From the NCBI RefSeq assembly GCF_038096165.1, contig NZ_CP151076.1, positions 3,283,501-3,347,500 on the forward strand: DNA of 64,000 bases. Direction: 5' to 3'. The translations under genes and the position numbers were made by a program. Shown here piece by piece: positions 46,801 through 56,300 of this stretch; the first letter of the stretch is position 1, and each line of letters starts with the position of its first letter. Source of the DNA: Pseudomonas sp. G.S.17. GTDB lineage: Bacteria; Pseudomonadota; Gammaproteobacteria; Pseudomonadales; Pseudomonadaceae. The notes beneath the pieces are model-generated. The model worked only from the letters and a program-made list of their open reading frames with translations. It searched no databases and was not told the origin of the DNA.

Positions 46801-47244
46801 TCAGTAAAAGTGCCGGGCCAGAAAATTACCGCCGAGCAATACCCGGTCGATCCACACCACCTGATGCAGCAGGATGATCAGCCAGAACACCAGTTGGTAA
46901 CTCACCTTGCGCGTCTTGTGCCGAAACACCTGCTGCGCCAACAGAGCACCCGGCCAGCCACCCAGCAACTCGGCGCCATGGAGAACTTTCTCGGGGGTGC
47001 GCCAGCCATCCAGCCGGGCCTGACGTTTGTCGCGCCAATACAGGCCAAACGTCAGCAGGCTCATGCCCAGGTAAACAGCCGAGGGCAGCCACGATCCTTG
47101 CAGCAACATCGACAAGGCACCAAAAAACGGTACCGCGCAGACCAGGATCAGAATGATCAGTTTGAGTTTCGGGAACTGCATGGAACGCCTGGCCCGAACG
47201 GCTTCGGCGTTGTTCCTGTTTCTTGACGGGTTAGGCTCCTGCAT
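46801..47244 (-). CDS. DUF1294 membrane protein
   Basis: 147 residues with about four transmembrane helices. The DUF1294 core FGLYWRDKRQARLDGWRTPEKVLHGAELLGGWPGA is clear, followed by FRHKTRKVSYQ. The chosen start lies 8 bases after uppP, so the pair is an operon; a start at 47181 is possible. Some relatives carry an N-terminal cold-shock domain, absent here. Function unknown. Confidence 0.8.
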   Translation of the reverse strand: MQEPNPSRNRNNAEAVRARRSMQFPKLKLIILILVCAVPFFGALSMLLQGSWLPSAVYLGMSLLTFGLYWRDKRQARLDGWRTPEKVLHGAELLGGWPGALLAQQVFRHKTRKVSYQLVFWLIILLHQVVWIDRVLLGGNFLARHFY

Positions 47245-47252
47245 TGTGTTTT

Positions 47253-48086
47253 TCAGCCTTTGACCGAAGTCCAGTCCACCCAGCCGAACTGCCAGGTGGC
47301 AAGAATCAGCAGACCAAAAGCGATTCGGTACCAAGCAAATACTGCATAGCTGTGACTGGCGATGAATTTCAGCAACCCACGCACAGCGATCATGGCGAAG
47401 ATAAACGAGGTGATGAAACCAATGGCGAACACCGGAAAGTCATCCGGGCGGAACAGATCACGGTATTTGTAAGCCGAATACACCGCAGCGCCGACCATCG
47501 TCGGCATCGCCAGGAAGAACGAAAACTCGGTGGCGGTCTTGCGCGACAAGCCGAACAACAGGCCACCGATGATCGTCGATCCGGAGCGTGAAGTCCCTGG
47601 AATCATCGCCAGACACTGGGCCATCCCGACTTTCAAGGCATCGACCCAGGTCATTTCGTCAACGCTGTAGGCGTGAATCACATGCTCACGGCGTTCGGCC
47701 CACAGCATGATCACGCCGCCTATTACCAGCGCCGTGGCGACAGTGATGGGGTTGAACAGGTATTTGTGAATCAGATCGGCAAAAATCACCCCCAGCACCA
47801 CTGCGGGCAGGAAAGCGACAAACAGATTGAGCGTGAAGCGCTGGGCCTCGCGCTGCTTGGGCAAACCGATGATCACATCAAGAATCTTGCGTCGAAACTC
47901 CCAGACCACCGCCAGGATCGCGCCGAGCTGAATGATGATGTTGAACGCCATCGCGCGCTCACCACCGAAGTCGATCAAGTCAGCGACAATAATCTGATGT
48001 CCAGTGCTGGAAACGGGCAGAAACTCTGTCAAACCCTCCACTACCCCGAGAATCAATGCCTGCGCGGCGGTCCAAAGATCCATCAT
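47253..48086 (-). CDS. uppP: Undecaprenyl-diphosphatase
   Basis: Integral membrane BacA-type enzyme of 277 residues recycling the C55 lipid carrier for peptidoglycan and O-antigen synthesis; its overexpression gives bacitracin resistance. Signature motifs [16 protein letters not shown] (near 17-32) and [20 protein letters not shown] (near 165-185), with multiple hydrophobic helices. Confidence 0.94.
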   Translation of the reverse strand: MMDLWTAAQALILGVVEGLTEFLPVSSTGHQIIVADLIDFGGERAMAFNIIIQLGAILAVVWEFRRKILDVIIGLPKQREAQRFTLNLFVAFLPAVVLGVIFADLIHKYLFNPITVATALVIGGVIMLWAERREHVIHAYSVDEMTWVDALKVGMAQCLAMIPGTSRSGSTIIGGLLFGLSRKTATEFSFFLAMPTMVGAAVYSAYKYRDLFRPDDFPVFAIGFITSFIFAMIAVRGLLKFIASHSYAVFAWYRIAFGLLILATWQFGWVDWTSVKG

Positions 48087-48408
48087 TCCCCCAGTGAAGC
48101 AATGCTCGAAGCAGGCCTCTAAAAATTGTTGAATTCAATCCGGTCGCGAATATGCCCGGTGCAATGTGAAAACCCCGTAAAAACCAGAGCTTGGCGTTGA
48201 TCCCGATGCAAGGCGTGGCGATGCTAGCAGACCTTATGGGGGCAGCGCTTGCATTGAAGATTGACGCGCAGGCGTTGACGTTCTGCGAGCAAATTTCTGG
48301 TTGCCTCTATGGCTGGCGCATTCCTGGCTTGCGAGCGGTAAAGGCTGCCTGATGATTCAATATCCGCTTACAATCCCCCGCGTTTTTCTTCACCGCCAAG
48401 GAGTACCC
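48087..48408. other. Divergent gap uppP/pnuC
   Basis: Upstream of both uppP (minus) and pnuC (plus). I see no gene, strong hairpin or repeat in it. The pnuC frame remains open to 48301 but lacks a better start. Confidence 0.4.
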
Positions 48409-48972
48409 ATGTCCCCACTTGAACTGTTCGCCGCAGCCCTGGGCGTAATCGCCGTCTGGCTGACCGTCAAACAGAATGCATGGTGCTGGCCTATCGGTCT
48501 GGTGATGGTATTGATCTACAGCTGGATTTTTTATGACATCAAGATGTATTCCAACGTTTTACTACAAGTGATCTATGCCGCGCTGCAAGTCTACGGCTGG
48601 CTGCAATGGACCCGACGCGGCCCGACCCTGGAAGTACGAGCGATAACCTGGCTGCCATCTGGCGCCGTTTTCATCGGACTGGGCCTGGGCGTGGTCGTAA
48701 GTCTGGTGCTGGGTGGGCTCATGGCAAACTTCACCGATGCTGTACAACCCTGGCTGGACGCGGCGCTGACCGGGTTTAGCCTGGTGGCTCAAGTCTGGAT
48801 GGCACAAAAGCGCGTGCAGTGCTGGCCATTGTGGATTGTCATCGATGTCATTTTTGTCGGCCTGTTCGTTTACAAGGAGCTATACGTGACTGCTGCGCTC
48901 TATGGCATGTTCCTGCTGCTGGCAATCCAGGGCTGGCGCGAATGGCAGCGCACTCCGGCGCTTGCTCAATGA
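48409..48972 (+). CDS. pnuC: Nicotinamide riboside transporter PnuC
   Basis: 187 residues, seven-helix inner-membrane transporter of the PnuC family. Features: TVKQNAWCWPIGLVMVLIYSWIFYDIKMYSNVLLQVIY with the WxxG and QxxY pore residues, and WPLWIVIDVIFVGLFVYKELYVTAALY at the end. AAGGAG six bases before the ATG fixes the start. It overlaps the kinase gene by ATGA; facilitated diffusion is trapped by phosphorylation. Confidence 0.9.
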   Translation: MSPLELFAAALGVIAVWLTVKQNAWCWPIGLVMVLIYSWIFYDIKMYSNVLLQVIYAALQVYGWLQWTRRGPTLEVRAITWLPSGAVFIGLGLGVVVSLVLGGLMANFTDAVQPWLDAALTGFSLVAQVWMAQKRVQCWPLWIVIDVIFVGLFVYKELYVTAALYGMFLLLAIQGWREWQRTPALAQ

Positions 48973-49496
48973 AGGTTCTGGTGCTTGCCGGCCCCGAATC
49001 CAGTGGCAAAAGCTGGCTGGCCGCCGAAATCCAGCGGCACTTTGGCGGTGTCGTGGTCGGCGAGTACGTCCGTGATTTCATTGATGAACAGCAACGCGAC
49101 ACGGTTTACGCAGATATCCCGGTTATCGCTCAAGGACAACTGGATCGAGAAGACGCCGCCCGCGCTACCGCCTGCGAGCTGGTCATTCTCGACACACACC
49201 TGCTCAGCAATATGCTTTGGAGTCACGCATTGTTTGGGGATTGTCCGGCCTGGGTCGAGCGGCAATTGCTGCAACGCCATTACGACCTTCATCTGTTGCT
49301 GGCACCCGAGGGAGTCGGCTGGATCAGTGACGGCCAACGCTGTCAGCCAGAACTTGCGTCACGCCAGACGTTCTTTTCACTCAGTCAGCACTGGCTGCAA
49401 GCCCATCAGCAGCGTTACGAAGTCATTAGCGGGGATTGGATCAATCGTCGGATACAGGCTTTCGCTGCTGTTCGGGGACTGCTCGCTGGCGACTGA
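48969..49496 (+). CDS. NadR-like nicotinamide-riboside kinase
   Basis: 175 residues. P-loop GPESSGKSW (9-17) and the NadR kinase-domain signature: GEYVRDFID, LVILDTHLLSNMLWSHALFG and a lid DGQRCQPELASRQTFF. Lacks the NMN adenylyltransferase and HTH domains of full NadR. Translationally coupled to pnuC, giving a two-gene NR uptake and phosphorylation module for NAD salvage. Confidence 0.88.
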   Translation: MKVLVLAGPESSGKSWLAAEIQRHFGGVVVGEYVRDFIDEQQRDTVYADIPVIAQGQLDREDAARATACELVILDTHLLSNMLWSHALFGDCPAWVERQLLQRHYDLHLLLAPEGVGWISDGQRCQPELASRQTFFSLSQHWLQAHQQRYEVISGDWINRRIQAFAAVRGLLAGD

Positions 49497-49523
49497 TTGC
49501 CCGGCGTAAATACCCCCAACGCA

Positions 49524-50849
49524 TCATCGAATCTGGTGTTTGTGCAGCAATCGGTAAAACGTCGGACGCGATACGCCCAAGACCTTGGCCGCAACACTGA
49601 GGTTATCGCTATGGCGGGTTAGCACATCACACAGCGCCTGACGCTCAGCCCGGGACTTGTAGTCATCCAGGGTGCCCATGCTGGTAACGACGTCATCTTC
49701 GCCCAGCAAGCCCAGATCAGACGCTTCGATCTGGCGACCTTCCGCCAGGACCAGGCCGCGCCGCACGCGATTTGCCAGTTCCCGCACATTCCCTGGCCAG
49801 TCATGCTTGCCCATCGCAATCAATGCATCCTGACTGAAGTTACGCGCTCGACGTCCGGTTTCCTGGCTATAGAAATGGGCGAAATGGTTGGCCAGCAGCG
49901 CAAGGTCGCCATGCCGTTCACGCAATGGAGCCGTTCCGACCTGCAAGACGTTGAGCCTGTAGTAAAGATCTTCGCGAAAACGCTTTTTACGAATGGCGGC
50001 CTCAAGGTCGACATGGGTGGCCGCCAGCACCCGGATATCGACAGGGATCGGCTCACCGCCACCGATACGCTCGATAGTCCGGTCTTGCAGAAACCGCAGC
50101 AAGTTGGCTTGCAGGTCCATAGGCAAATCGCCTATCTCATCAAGAAACAGAGTTCCGCCATCAGCCGCCTCGATCTGGCCAATCTTGCGCTCATGAGCAC
50201 CTTCGAACGCACCTTGCTCGTAGCCAAACAACTCCGCATGAATAAGATTCTCCGGAATAGCGCCACAATTGATCGCAACGAAGGGTTTATGCCGGCGATG
50301 CGATTGCATGTGCAGCGTGCGCGCGACCAGTTCTTTGCCGGTTCCGCTTTCACCCCGAATCAGCACCGGTGATTCAGTCGGTGCCAGTTTGCTCAACAGC
50401 CTGCGCAATTCACGAATGGGCCGGCTTTCACCGAGCATCTCGTGCTCCTGACCCGATATATAAGTGCTGCCCTGGGACCGCAGCCGCGCCATACCGAACG
50501 CACGACCCAAGGTCACCTGCATACGGGCGACATCAAAAGGTAGCGTATGAAAATCGAAAAACCATTCACAGACAAAATCGCCGATTTTTTCCCGGCGAAG
50601 ATCATCAGGTGTAAGCACAGCGATCCACTCGGTGTGGCTGCGTGTAATAAGCTCCTTGACCAACTCGGGGTGGTCGAAGTGATAAGGCATCAAGCGAATC
50701 AGGCCCACATCACAGCTGCGACCGATGGCAGACTCCAGAGTGCTGCTATCGACGTCCCAGCCTGCAGCGCGCAGGACCGGGATAAGCTGGTGACAGTCAT
50801 CGCATGGATCAACAATTAATAGACGTCGCGGTGGTGCCGATTCATGCAT
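49524..50849 (-). CDS. AAA+ enhancer-binding-protein-like regulator with altered GAFTGA loop
   Basis: 441 residues. N-terminal receiver-like domain (1-125) without an obvious phosphoacceptor Asp; AAA+ domain with Walker A GESGTGKE (166), Walker B TLFLDEIGDL and R-finger region WPGNVRELANRVRRG; Fis-type HTH at the end (NLSVAAKVLGVSRPTFYRLLHKH). The sigma-54 contact loop reads GAFEGA (213-218) where the consensus is GAFTGA, so sigma-54 use is doubtful. Architecture resembles VpsR. Divergent or isolated; target unknown. Confidence 0.85.
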   Translation of the reverse strand: MHESAPPRRLLIVDPCDDCHQLIPVLRAAGWDVDSSTLESAIGRSCDVGLIRLMPYHFDHPELVKELITRSHTEWIAVLTPDDLRREKIGDFVCEWFFDFHTLPFDVARMQVTLGRAFGMARLRSQGSTYISGQEHEMLGESRPIRELRRLLSKLAPTESPVLIRGESGTGKELVARTLHMQSHRRHKPFVAINCGAIPENLIHAELFGYEQGAFEGAHERKIGQIEAADGGTLFLDEIGDLPMDLQANLLRFLQDRTIERIGGGEPIPVDIRVLAATHVDLEAAIRKKRFREDLYYRLNVLQVGTAPLRERHGDLALLANHFAHFYSQETGRRARNFSQDALIAMGKHDWPGNVRELANRVRRGLVLAEGRQIEASDLGLLGEDDVVTSMGTLDDYKSRAERQALCDVLTRHSDNLSVAAKVLGVSRPTFYRLLHKHQIR

Positions 50850-51234
50850 AAGAATTCCCTGGCGCCTTGATTCTAAAATTAAAGGAGAAAGTTTTTTATA
50901 AACAGACAGTTGGCGTGCACGATCCTTACATTAGCAAAAATTTGACACGCACTTGTACCGTTTAACTATAAGGCTAAGATCGAAATGTAATTAGACGACG
51001 CACCGCGTGGATTTTCATTAATGAGACGGTTCGTCAATAGGCTTAGTTGCCCGTTAGTTGGCGTTGACGACTTGTCTGGAGGCGGCGAAATACGTGGCAC
51101 CTGTAAAAAACTCAAAAAATATCGGCGCGTGATGTGACTCAACCCCGGTCAATTGGCATCAACACAAGTAACCAGCCGAACGGTAAGCCCACCGACGGCG
51201 ACGAACTTGCTACGGGCCATTTGAGGAATTGATC
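50850..51234. promoter_or_regulatory. AT-rich gap with sigma-70-like promoter
   Basis: No gene. TTGACA at 50942-50947 followed at 17-19 bases by ACTATAAG is a near-consensus promoter reading right, about 290 bases before the next gene, leaving a long untranslated leader or an unseen small RNA. The remainder is AT-rich. Confidence 0.4.
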
Positions 51235-51501
51235 ATGAACGCCCCATTGCGCTTCAACGATGCATTGCTGATCGCTGGACACGCCTTCGAACCCTTCAAG
51301 TGTGTGGCGTGGGCGCCACAAGACGGTAACGGCGAACTGAGTCTAAGCGTCATCGACCGGACCAGTACCCGCATTGGTCACAGCCAGATTCCACGCAGCG
51401 CCTATTCAGATCCGGCGCAACTGGCGAGCATGCTTGAACAAGCGCGCGCCGCTATCAGCAGTGAAGGCTACCGCCTTGAGCCATGGACCATGCCGGCCTG
51501 A
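51235..51501 (+). CDS. Small hypothetical protein
   Basis: 88 residues. Begins MNAPLRFNDALLIAGHAFEPFKCVAWAP, continues as a small beta-rich domain with an SVIDRTSTRIGHSQI strand, then a C-terminal helix (SMLEQARAAISSEGYRLEPW). GAGG precedes the ATG. No membrane segment or cofactor motif. Single gene; function unknown. Confidence 0.62.
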   Translation: MNAPLRFNDALLIAGHAFEPFKCVAWAPQDGNGELSLSVIDRTSTRIGHSQIPRSAYSDPAQLASMLEQARAAISSEGYRLEPWTMPA

Positions 51502-51519
51502 ATGAAACCGCAATTCGTT

Positions 51520-51544
51520 GCGGCGAGGCTTGCCCGCAAAGGCG
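51520..51544. repeat. REP-like element
   Basis: GCGGCGAGGCTTGCCCGCAA, sharing the GAGGCTTGCCCGC core with the REP copies near 61 kb. Single copy in the gap between the small gene and chlD. Confidence 0.6.
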
Positions 51545-51600
51545 TCTCGTGAGCCAATGAATATGCCGGTTCTTGTTACGCATCTGGCGTTGGCTATCGC

Positions 51601-52278
51601 CTAACGGTCGGCGTCAGCCAGGCTTTCGATATGCCGATACTCGATCCCGAGCCGGGCAGCCAGTTGCTCTGCACGGCCCAGGCGGATCGGTCCACACTCG
51701 ATGTCGATCAATAAGCCTGGGCAACTGAATGCTCCCAGCGCCGCTTGATCCTTCACCCGGCCATCAGTCATCACCAGCAACCGATGCTGCTCTGCCGGAT
51801 ACCGCTTCTGCCGCAAGGCAAGCCATTGGGCAGCCTGATCAAACGCGGCGAACAACGGCGTTCCACCGCCGGCACCAAGCCCATCCAGCCAGGGTTGCAG
51901 CGCTTTCGAGGCCTTCAGGCCCTGATGTTGCCAGCGAGGTGAACCTCCAGTGGCAGTCAGCAGCGCCAGTCGCACCCGGCGACGATAGGCGTCATCGAAT
52001 ACTTGAGCGAGCACACCTTTAGCGAGGCTCAACGCCTGATGACGTCGCGTAGAAGCCGAGGCGTCGACGATGATCAGCCACATTTCACCGGATTGACTGC
52101 TGCGCGGCTGGCGCACCAGATCGCTGTGCACCCGAGGTCGCCCCCGCAACAAGGTGGGAACCCAGGCAATGTGACCGTCGCCAGCGTTGTGCAGCGTACC
52201 GCTTTTGCCGCCGCTCAGCGTTCCGGGGCGAGGCTTGGCATCCGCCCCCAACGTTGCCCGGGAGCGGATGCCTAAGGC
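51601..52278 (-). CDS. chlD: von Willebrand domain of ChlD, reached by -1 frameshift
   Basis: 226 codons including the stop, with no ATG; best stand-alone start is TTG 52251 with no ribosome site. The linker (PRPGTLSGGKSGTLH, VPTLLRGRP) leads to a vWA domain with MIDAS residues DASASTR, GGGTPL and MTDGRV. This is the C-terminal half of the medium chelatase subunit. Read after a -1 slip at 52278-52284 it continues the chlI-like frame and yields a 570-residue ChlD. The vWA domain positions the AAA+ ring on CobN. Confidence 0.8.
   Translation of the reverse strand, partial: ALGIRSRATLGADAKPRPGTLSGGKSGTLHNAGDGHIAWVPTLLRGRPRVHSDLVRQPRSSQSGEMWLIIVDASASTRRHQALSLAKGVLAQVFDDAYRRRVRLALLTATGGSPRWQHQGLKASKALQPWLDGLGAGGGTPLFAAFDQAAQWLALRQKRYPAEQHRLLVMTDGRVKDQAALGAFSCPGLLIDIECGPIRLGRAEQLAARLGIEYRHIESLADADR
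52237..52272 (-). promoter_or_regulatory. Stem-loop stimulating -1 frameshift
   Basis: In the minus-strand mRNA a 13-bp stem (arms GGCATCCGCTCCC and GGGGGCGGATGCC, one G-U) encloses a 10-base loop. It begins 5 bases after the slippery heptamer, the spacing of the dnaX-type signal. Confidence 0.75.
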
Positions 52279-53312
52279 TTTTTTGGCCAGCTCGGCACTG
52301 CACGCCGAGCGCCCACCGGCATTGGCTGCGACGCAAGCTCACCCCAACTGCCCTGCCCCTGCTCCGGCTTATTTTCTGATAAGTCTTGAGGGTTCGGCTG
52401 CTGGGTCTGTGGTGCTGGACTTTGCGACTCAGACGGCGGGAGAAGTCGTCGCCGATGACGCAAGGCGAACTCGGCAACGGCGTCGATATCCTGCTCTTCT
52501 ATAACAGCACCGCCACGCCATGCCGCATGAGCACGGGCCGCTCTCAACCACACGAGATCGGCACGCATACCGTCGACGCCAGCGGCGAAACAGCGCTCGG
52601 TGATGGTCTGCAGTGCCTGATCGTCCAGGGCGATGCTATCCAGCAACTGCCGCGCCTGCTCACAGCGTTGGCGTAACGCATCCTGCTGAGTTTGCCACTG
52701 CGCGCAGAAGCCTTGAGGATCACTGTCAAAATCCAGTCGGCGACGAATAATTTGCCCGCGCTCAACCGGCAGGGTTTGCCCGCTCAACGCGACATTCAGG
52801 CCAAAGCGATCCAGCAGTTGCGGGCGTAGCTCACCTTCTTCAGGGTTCATTGTGCCGATCAGGACAAAACGCGCGGCATGGCGATGGGAGATGCCGTCGC
52901 GCTCCACCAGATTGATACCGCTGGCAGCGACGTCCAGCAGCAGATCGACCAGATGATCCGGCAGCAGGTTTACTTCATCGACATACAGAACCCCACCATT
53001 GGCCTTGGCCAGCACGCCAGGGGAAAACTGCGCCCGACCCTCGCTCAGCGCCGCGTCCAGGTCCAGCGTGCCCACCAGGCGCTCTTCGGTGGCGCCCAGT
53101 GGCAAGGTGACGAATTGGCCGCTGGCCAGCAGATCAGCCAGCCCTCGGGCCAGGGTCGACTTGGCCATACCGCGCGGCCCCTCGATGAGCACGCCGCCAA
53201 TTTTTGGGTCGATGGCGGTAAGGCACAGGGCGAGTTTCAGTTCGTCGGCACCGACTACGGCCGCCAGCGGAAAATGCGGGATGTCGCTCATGGTCGTCTC
53301 GGGCAACGTCAT
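52272..53312 (-). CDS. chlD: Chelatase AAA+ subunit (ChlI-like), unshifted product of chlD
   Basis: 346 residues. AAA+ motor of the cobalt/magnesium chelatase: Walker A GPRGMAKST, Walker B GGVLYVDEVNLL, sensor I TMNPEEG, arginine finger DRFGLNV, then a Pro/Gln-rich linker. ATG 53312 is preceded by GAGGAG and overlaps the cobN stop (TGATG); the M at 53291 is an alternative. Terminating at TAG gives the small subunit; frameshifting gives the medium subunit. No separate chlI gene is present nearby. Confidence 0.88.
   Translation of the reverse strand: MTLPETTMSDIPHFPLAAVVGADELKLALCLTAIDPKIGGVLIEGPRGMAKSTLARGLADLLASGQFVTLPLGATEERLVGTLDLDAALSEGRAQFSPGVLAKANGGVLYVDEVNLLPDHLVDLLLDVAASGINLVERDGISHRHAARFVLIGTMNPEEGELRPQLLDRFGLNVALSGQTLPVERGQIIRRRLDFDSDPQGFCAQWQTQQDALRQRCEQARQLLDSIALDDQALQTITERCFAAGVDGMRADLVWLRAARAHAAWRGGAVIEEQDIDAVAEFALRHRRRLLPPSESQSPAPQTQQPNPQDLSENKPEQGQGSWGELASQPMPVGARRAVPSWPKKP
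52278..52284 (-). other. Slippery heptamer A_AAA_AAG
   Basis: Read in the chlI-like frame as CCA AAA AAG CCT TAG: the heptamer is in the correct phase, one codon before the stop. A -1 shift continues GCC TTA GGC into the vWA frame. Confidence 0.8.
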
Positions 53313-56300
53313 CACTTCTCCTCTATGTCCAGCAGCAGGGTTTCCAGCGCTTCACGATAATCACCGGGTTCTTGCCAAAGGCCGCGCTGCTGGGCTTCAA
53401 GCATGCGTTCGGTCATATCGCGCAAGGCGTCCGGATTGTGTTGCTGGATGAAATCACGGGTCGCTGGATCCAGCAGATAGGCGTCGGCCAGCAGTGCGTA
53501 TTGGTGATCATCGATCAGCTCGGTCGTGGCATCGAAGGCGAAGAGGAAGTCCACCGTCGCGGCCATCTCGAATGCGCCCTTGTAGCCGTGGCGCTTGACC
53601 CCGTCGATCCATTTTGGATTGGCCGCACGGGAGCGTATCACTCGATTCAGTTCTTCCTTGAGCGTGCGAATCTTCGGCAGATCCGGCTGGCTGTGATCGC
53701 CGTGATAGCTGGCAGTCTTCGACCCGCTCAGGCTTTCGGCAGCCGCGAGCATCCCGCCTTGAAACTGGTAATAGTCGTTAGAGTCGAGCAAGTCGTGCTC
53801 GCGATTGTCCTGGTTTTGCAAAACCGCCTGGACCTGCGACAAGCGCTGAGCGAAACGCTCACGGGCCGGGGTGCCCTCATCACTACCGCCATAAGCGTAG
53901 CCGCCCCAATTCAGGTAGACCTCGGCCAGATCATCGCGGCTCTGCCATAAGCGACCATCGATGGCGCCCTGCACACCCGCGCCGTAAGCCCCCGGCTTGG
54001 CGCCGAAGATTCGCCAGCCCGCCTGCCGCGCAGCATCGTCTTCGGTCATGCCAGTGCTTTCAAGGGTGGCGCGCTCCTGACGCACCTTGGCGGCCAATGG
54101 GTTCATGTCCTCCGGCTCGTCCAGATCCGCCACCGCCTGCACCGCCGCGTCGAACAAACGAATCAGGTTGGAGAACGCATCCCGGAAAAAACCCGAAACC
54201 CGCAGCGTGACATCCACGCGCGGTCGGTCCAGCAGACTCAACGGCAGAATCTCGAAATCATCTACCCGCTGACTGCCCGTCGCCCAGACCGGACGCACGC
54301 CCATCAGCGCCATGGCCTGAGCGATATCGTCACCGCCGGTGCGCATCGTGGCCGTACCCCAGACCGAAAGGCCGAGTTGACGTAAATGATCACCATTGTC
54401 TTGCAAGTGCCTTTCCAGCAACAAGTTTGCCGACTGGAAACCGATACGCCAGGCCGTCGTGGTGGGCAGATTGCGCACGTCCACGGAGAAGAAATTACGG
54501 CCGGTTGGCAATACATCAAGACGGCCACGACTTGGCGCACCGCTCGGGCCGGCGGGCACAAAGCGCCCACTTAACGCGTCCAGCAGCCCTTGGATTTCTC
54601 CAGGCCCGCAAGCATCCAATCGTGGTGCAACAACTTCGCGTAGATTATCAACGATTAACTTCAGATCTTTGTTTTTACTAGATATTTCAAACGAAATATT
54701 TACAACAACGTGCTCTATCAACCAGGCAGCGTAAAGCTCAAGCCGCTCCCGCGTGTCCCCCGCCGTTCGCCAGGGGTCGGAGCTGACTTCAAGTAAAACC
54801 TGAGGTTTAGGTCCGTCCCAGGGTTGCGCCAAATCGCAATCCAGAGGATCAAATCCAAGTTCGAAGGATTTGCTCAAGACGCGTAACAGACTGGATTGCG
54901 CACCTCGCCCGTCACCGCGCGGAATACGCAGCAGGGCCAGCAACGTATCGATACGCAGCCGTCCGCTTGGAGACTCGCCGAAGATATGCAGACCGTCGCG
55001 AATCTGCGATTCCTTCAGGTCGCATAAATAGGTATCCAGGCGCGGCAGCCAGGTTGCGGCGTCGCTGTCATTGACCGACTCAAGCGCCAGCTCACGGTCG
55101 ATGTGGGTCTCGCGCACCAGCTTGAGGATGTCGCGTTGCAGTTCCAGGGCGCGACGCGGATCGAGCAGCTGGGCGTCGTAGTATTCATCGGCGAGCAATT
55201 CAAGGTTACGCAACGGCCCGTATGTCTCGGCGCGGGTCAGCGGCGGCATCAGGTGGTCGATAATGACCGCCTGGGTGCGCCGTTTGGCCTGGGCGCCCTC
55301 GCCCGGATCATTGACGATGAACGGATAGATATTCGGCATCGCGCCCAGCACCACATCCGGCCAGCAACTCTCGGACAAACCAACGCCTTTACCCGGCAAC
55401 CATTCCAGATTGCCGTGTTTGCCGACATGGATCACCGCATTGGCGCCATAGACGTTGCGCAACCAGAAGTAGAACGCCAGATAGCCATGGGGCGGCACCA
55501 GATCCGGGTCGTGATAAACCGCGCTGTGGTCCACCTGATAACCCCGGGCAGGCTGGATACCGATGAAGGTCAGGCCGAAGCGCAGACCGGCAATCATCAT
55601 CCGACCGGCGCGAAACATGGGATCTGCTTCCGGCGCACCCCACCGGACGTTGACCGCTTCCCGGTTGGCCGCTGGCATTGTTTTAAAAGCCGCGAGATAT
55701 TCACCCAGCGCCATGCTTTGCTCACACGGGCGCAAATCCAGACTGTCCAGGTCATTGGTCACGCCACCGAGCAGTTGGTGAATCAGCGCAGAGCCTGTTT
55801 CAGGCAAGGGTTCCAATGGGTAACCTTCAGCCTGCATCGCACGCAGAATATTCAGCGCCGCTGCCGGAGTATCGAGGCCTACGCCGTTGCCGATACGTCC
55901 GTCGCGGGTCGGGTAATTGGCCAGAATCAAGGCGACACGTTTTTCCGCATTGGGCAAACGCGCCAGCAGGATCCAGCGCCGCGCCAGCTCGGCGACGAAA
56001 TCCATGCGTTCCGGCTGTGCGCGGTAGCAAACCACATCCGACTGGCTGCGCTCACTGTGCCACGCCAGATCCTTGAAGCTGATCGGGCGACTGATGATGC
56101 GTCCATCCAGCTCCGGCAAGGCAATGTGCATTGCCAGATCCCGGGCGCCGAGGCCTTGCTCGCTGGCGCGCCAGCCCGGTTCGTTGTCCTGGGCGCAGAT
56201 GGCCTGAATGACCGGGATATTGCGGCGAAACGGCCGCAAGTGTGGCGCCTCAGGACTGGACTGGGCAAAGCCGGTGGTATTGAGGATCAACTCAGCCTCA

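Noticed and set aside
52085..52477. 130-residue minus-strand ORF at the chlD junction
   Set aside because: Third frame over the frameshift site; Arg/Ser-rich with no domain.
51601..53312. Simple sequencing error or pseudogene in chlD
   Set aside because: Slippery heptamer in correct phase plus a well-placed 13-bp stem are unlikely by chance, and both halves look intact; an error in the A run remains formally possible.
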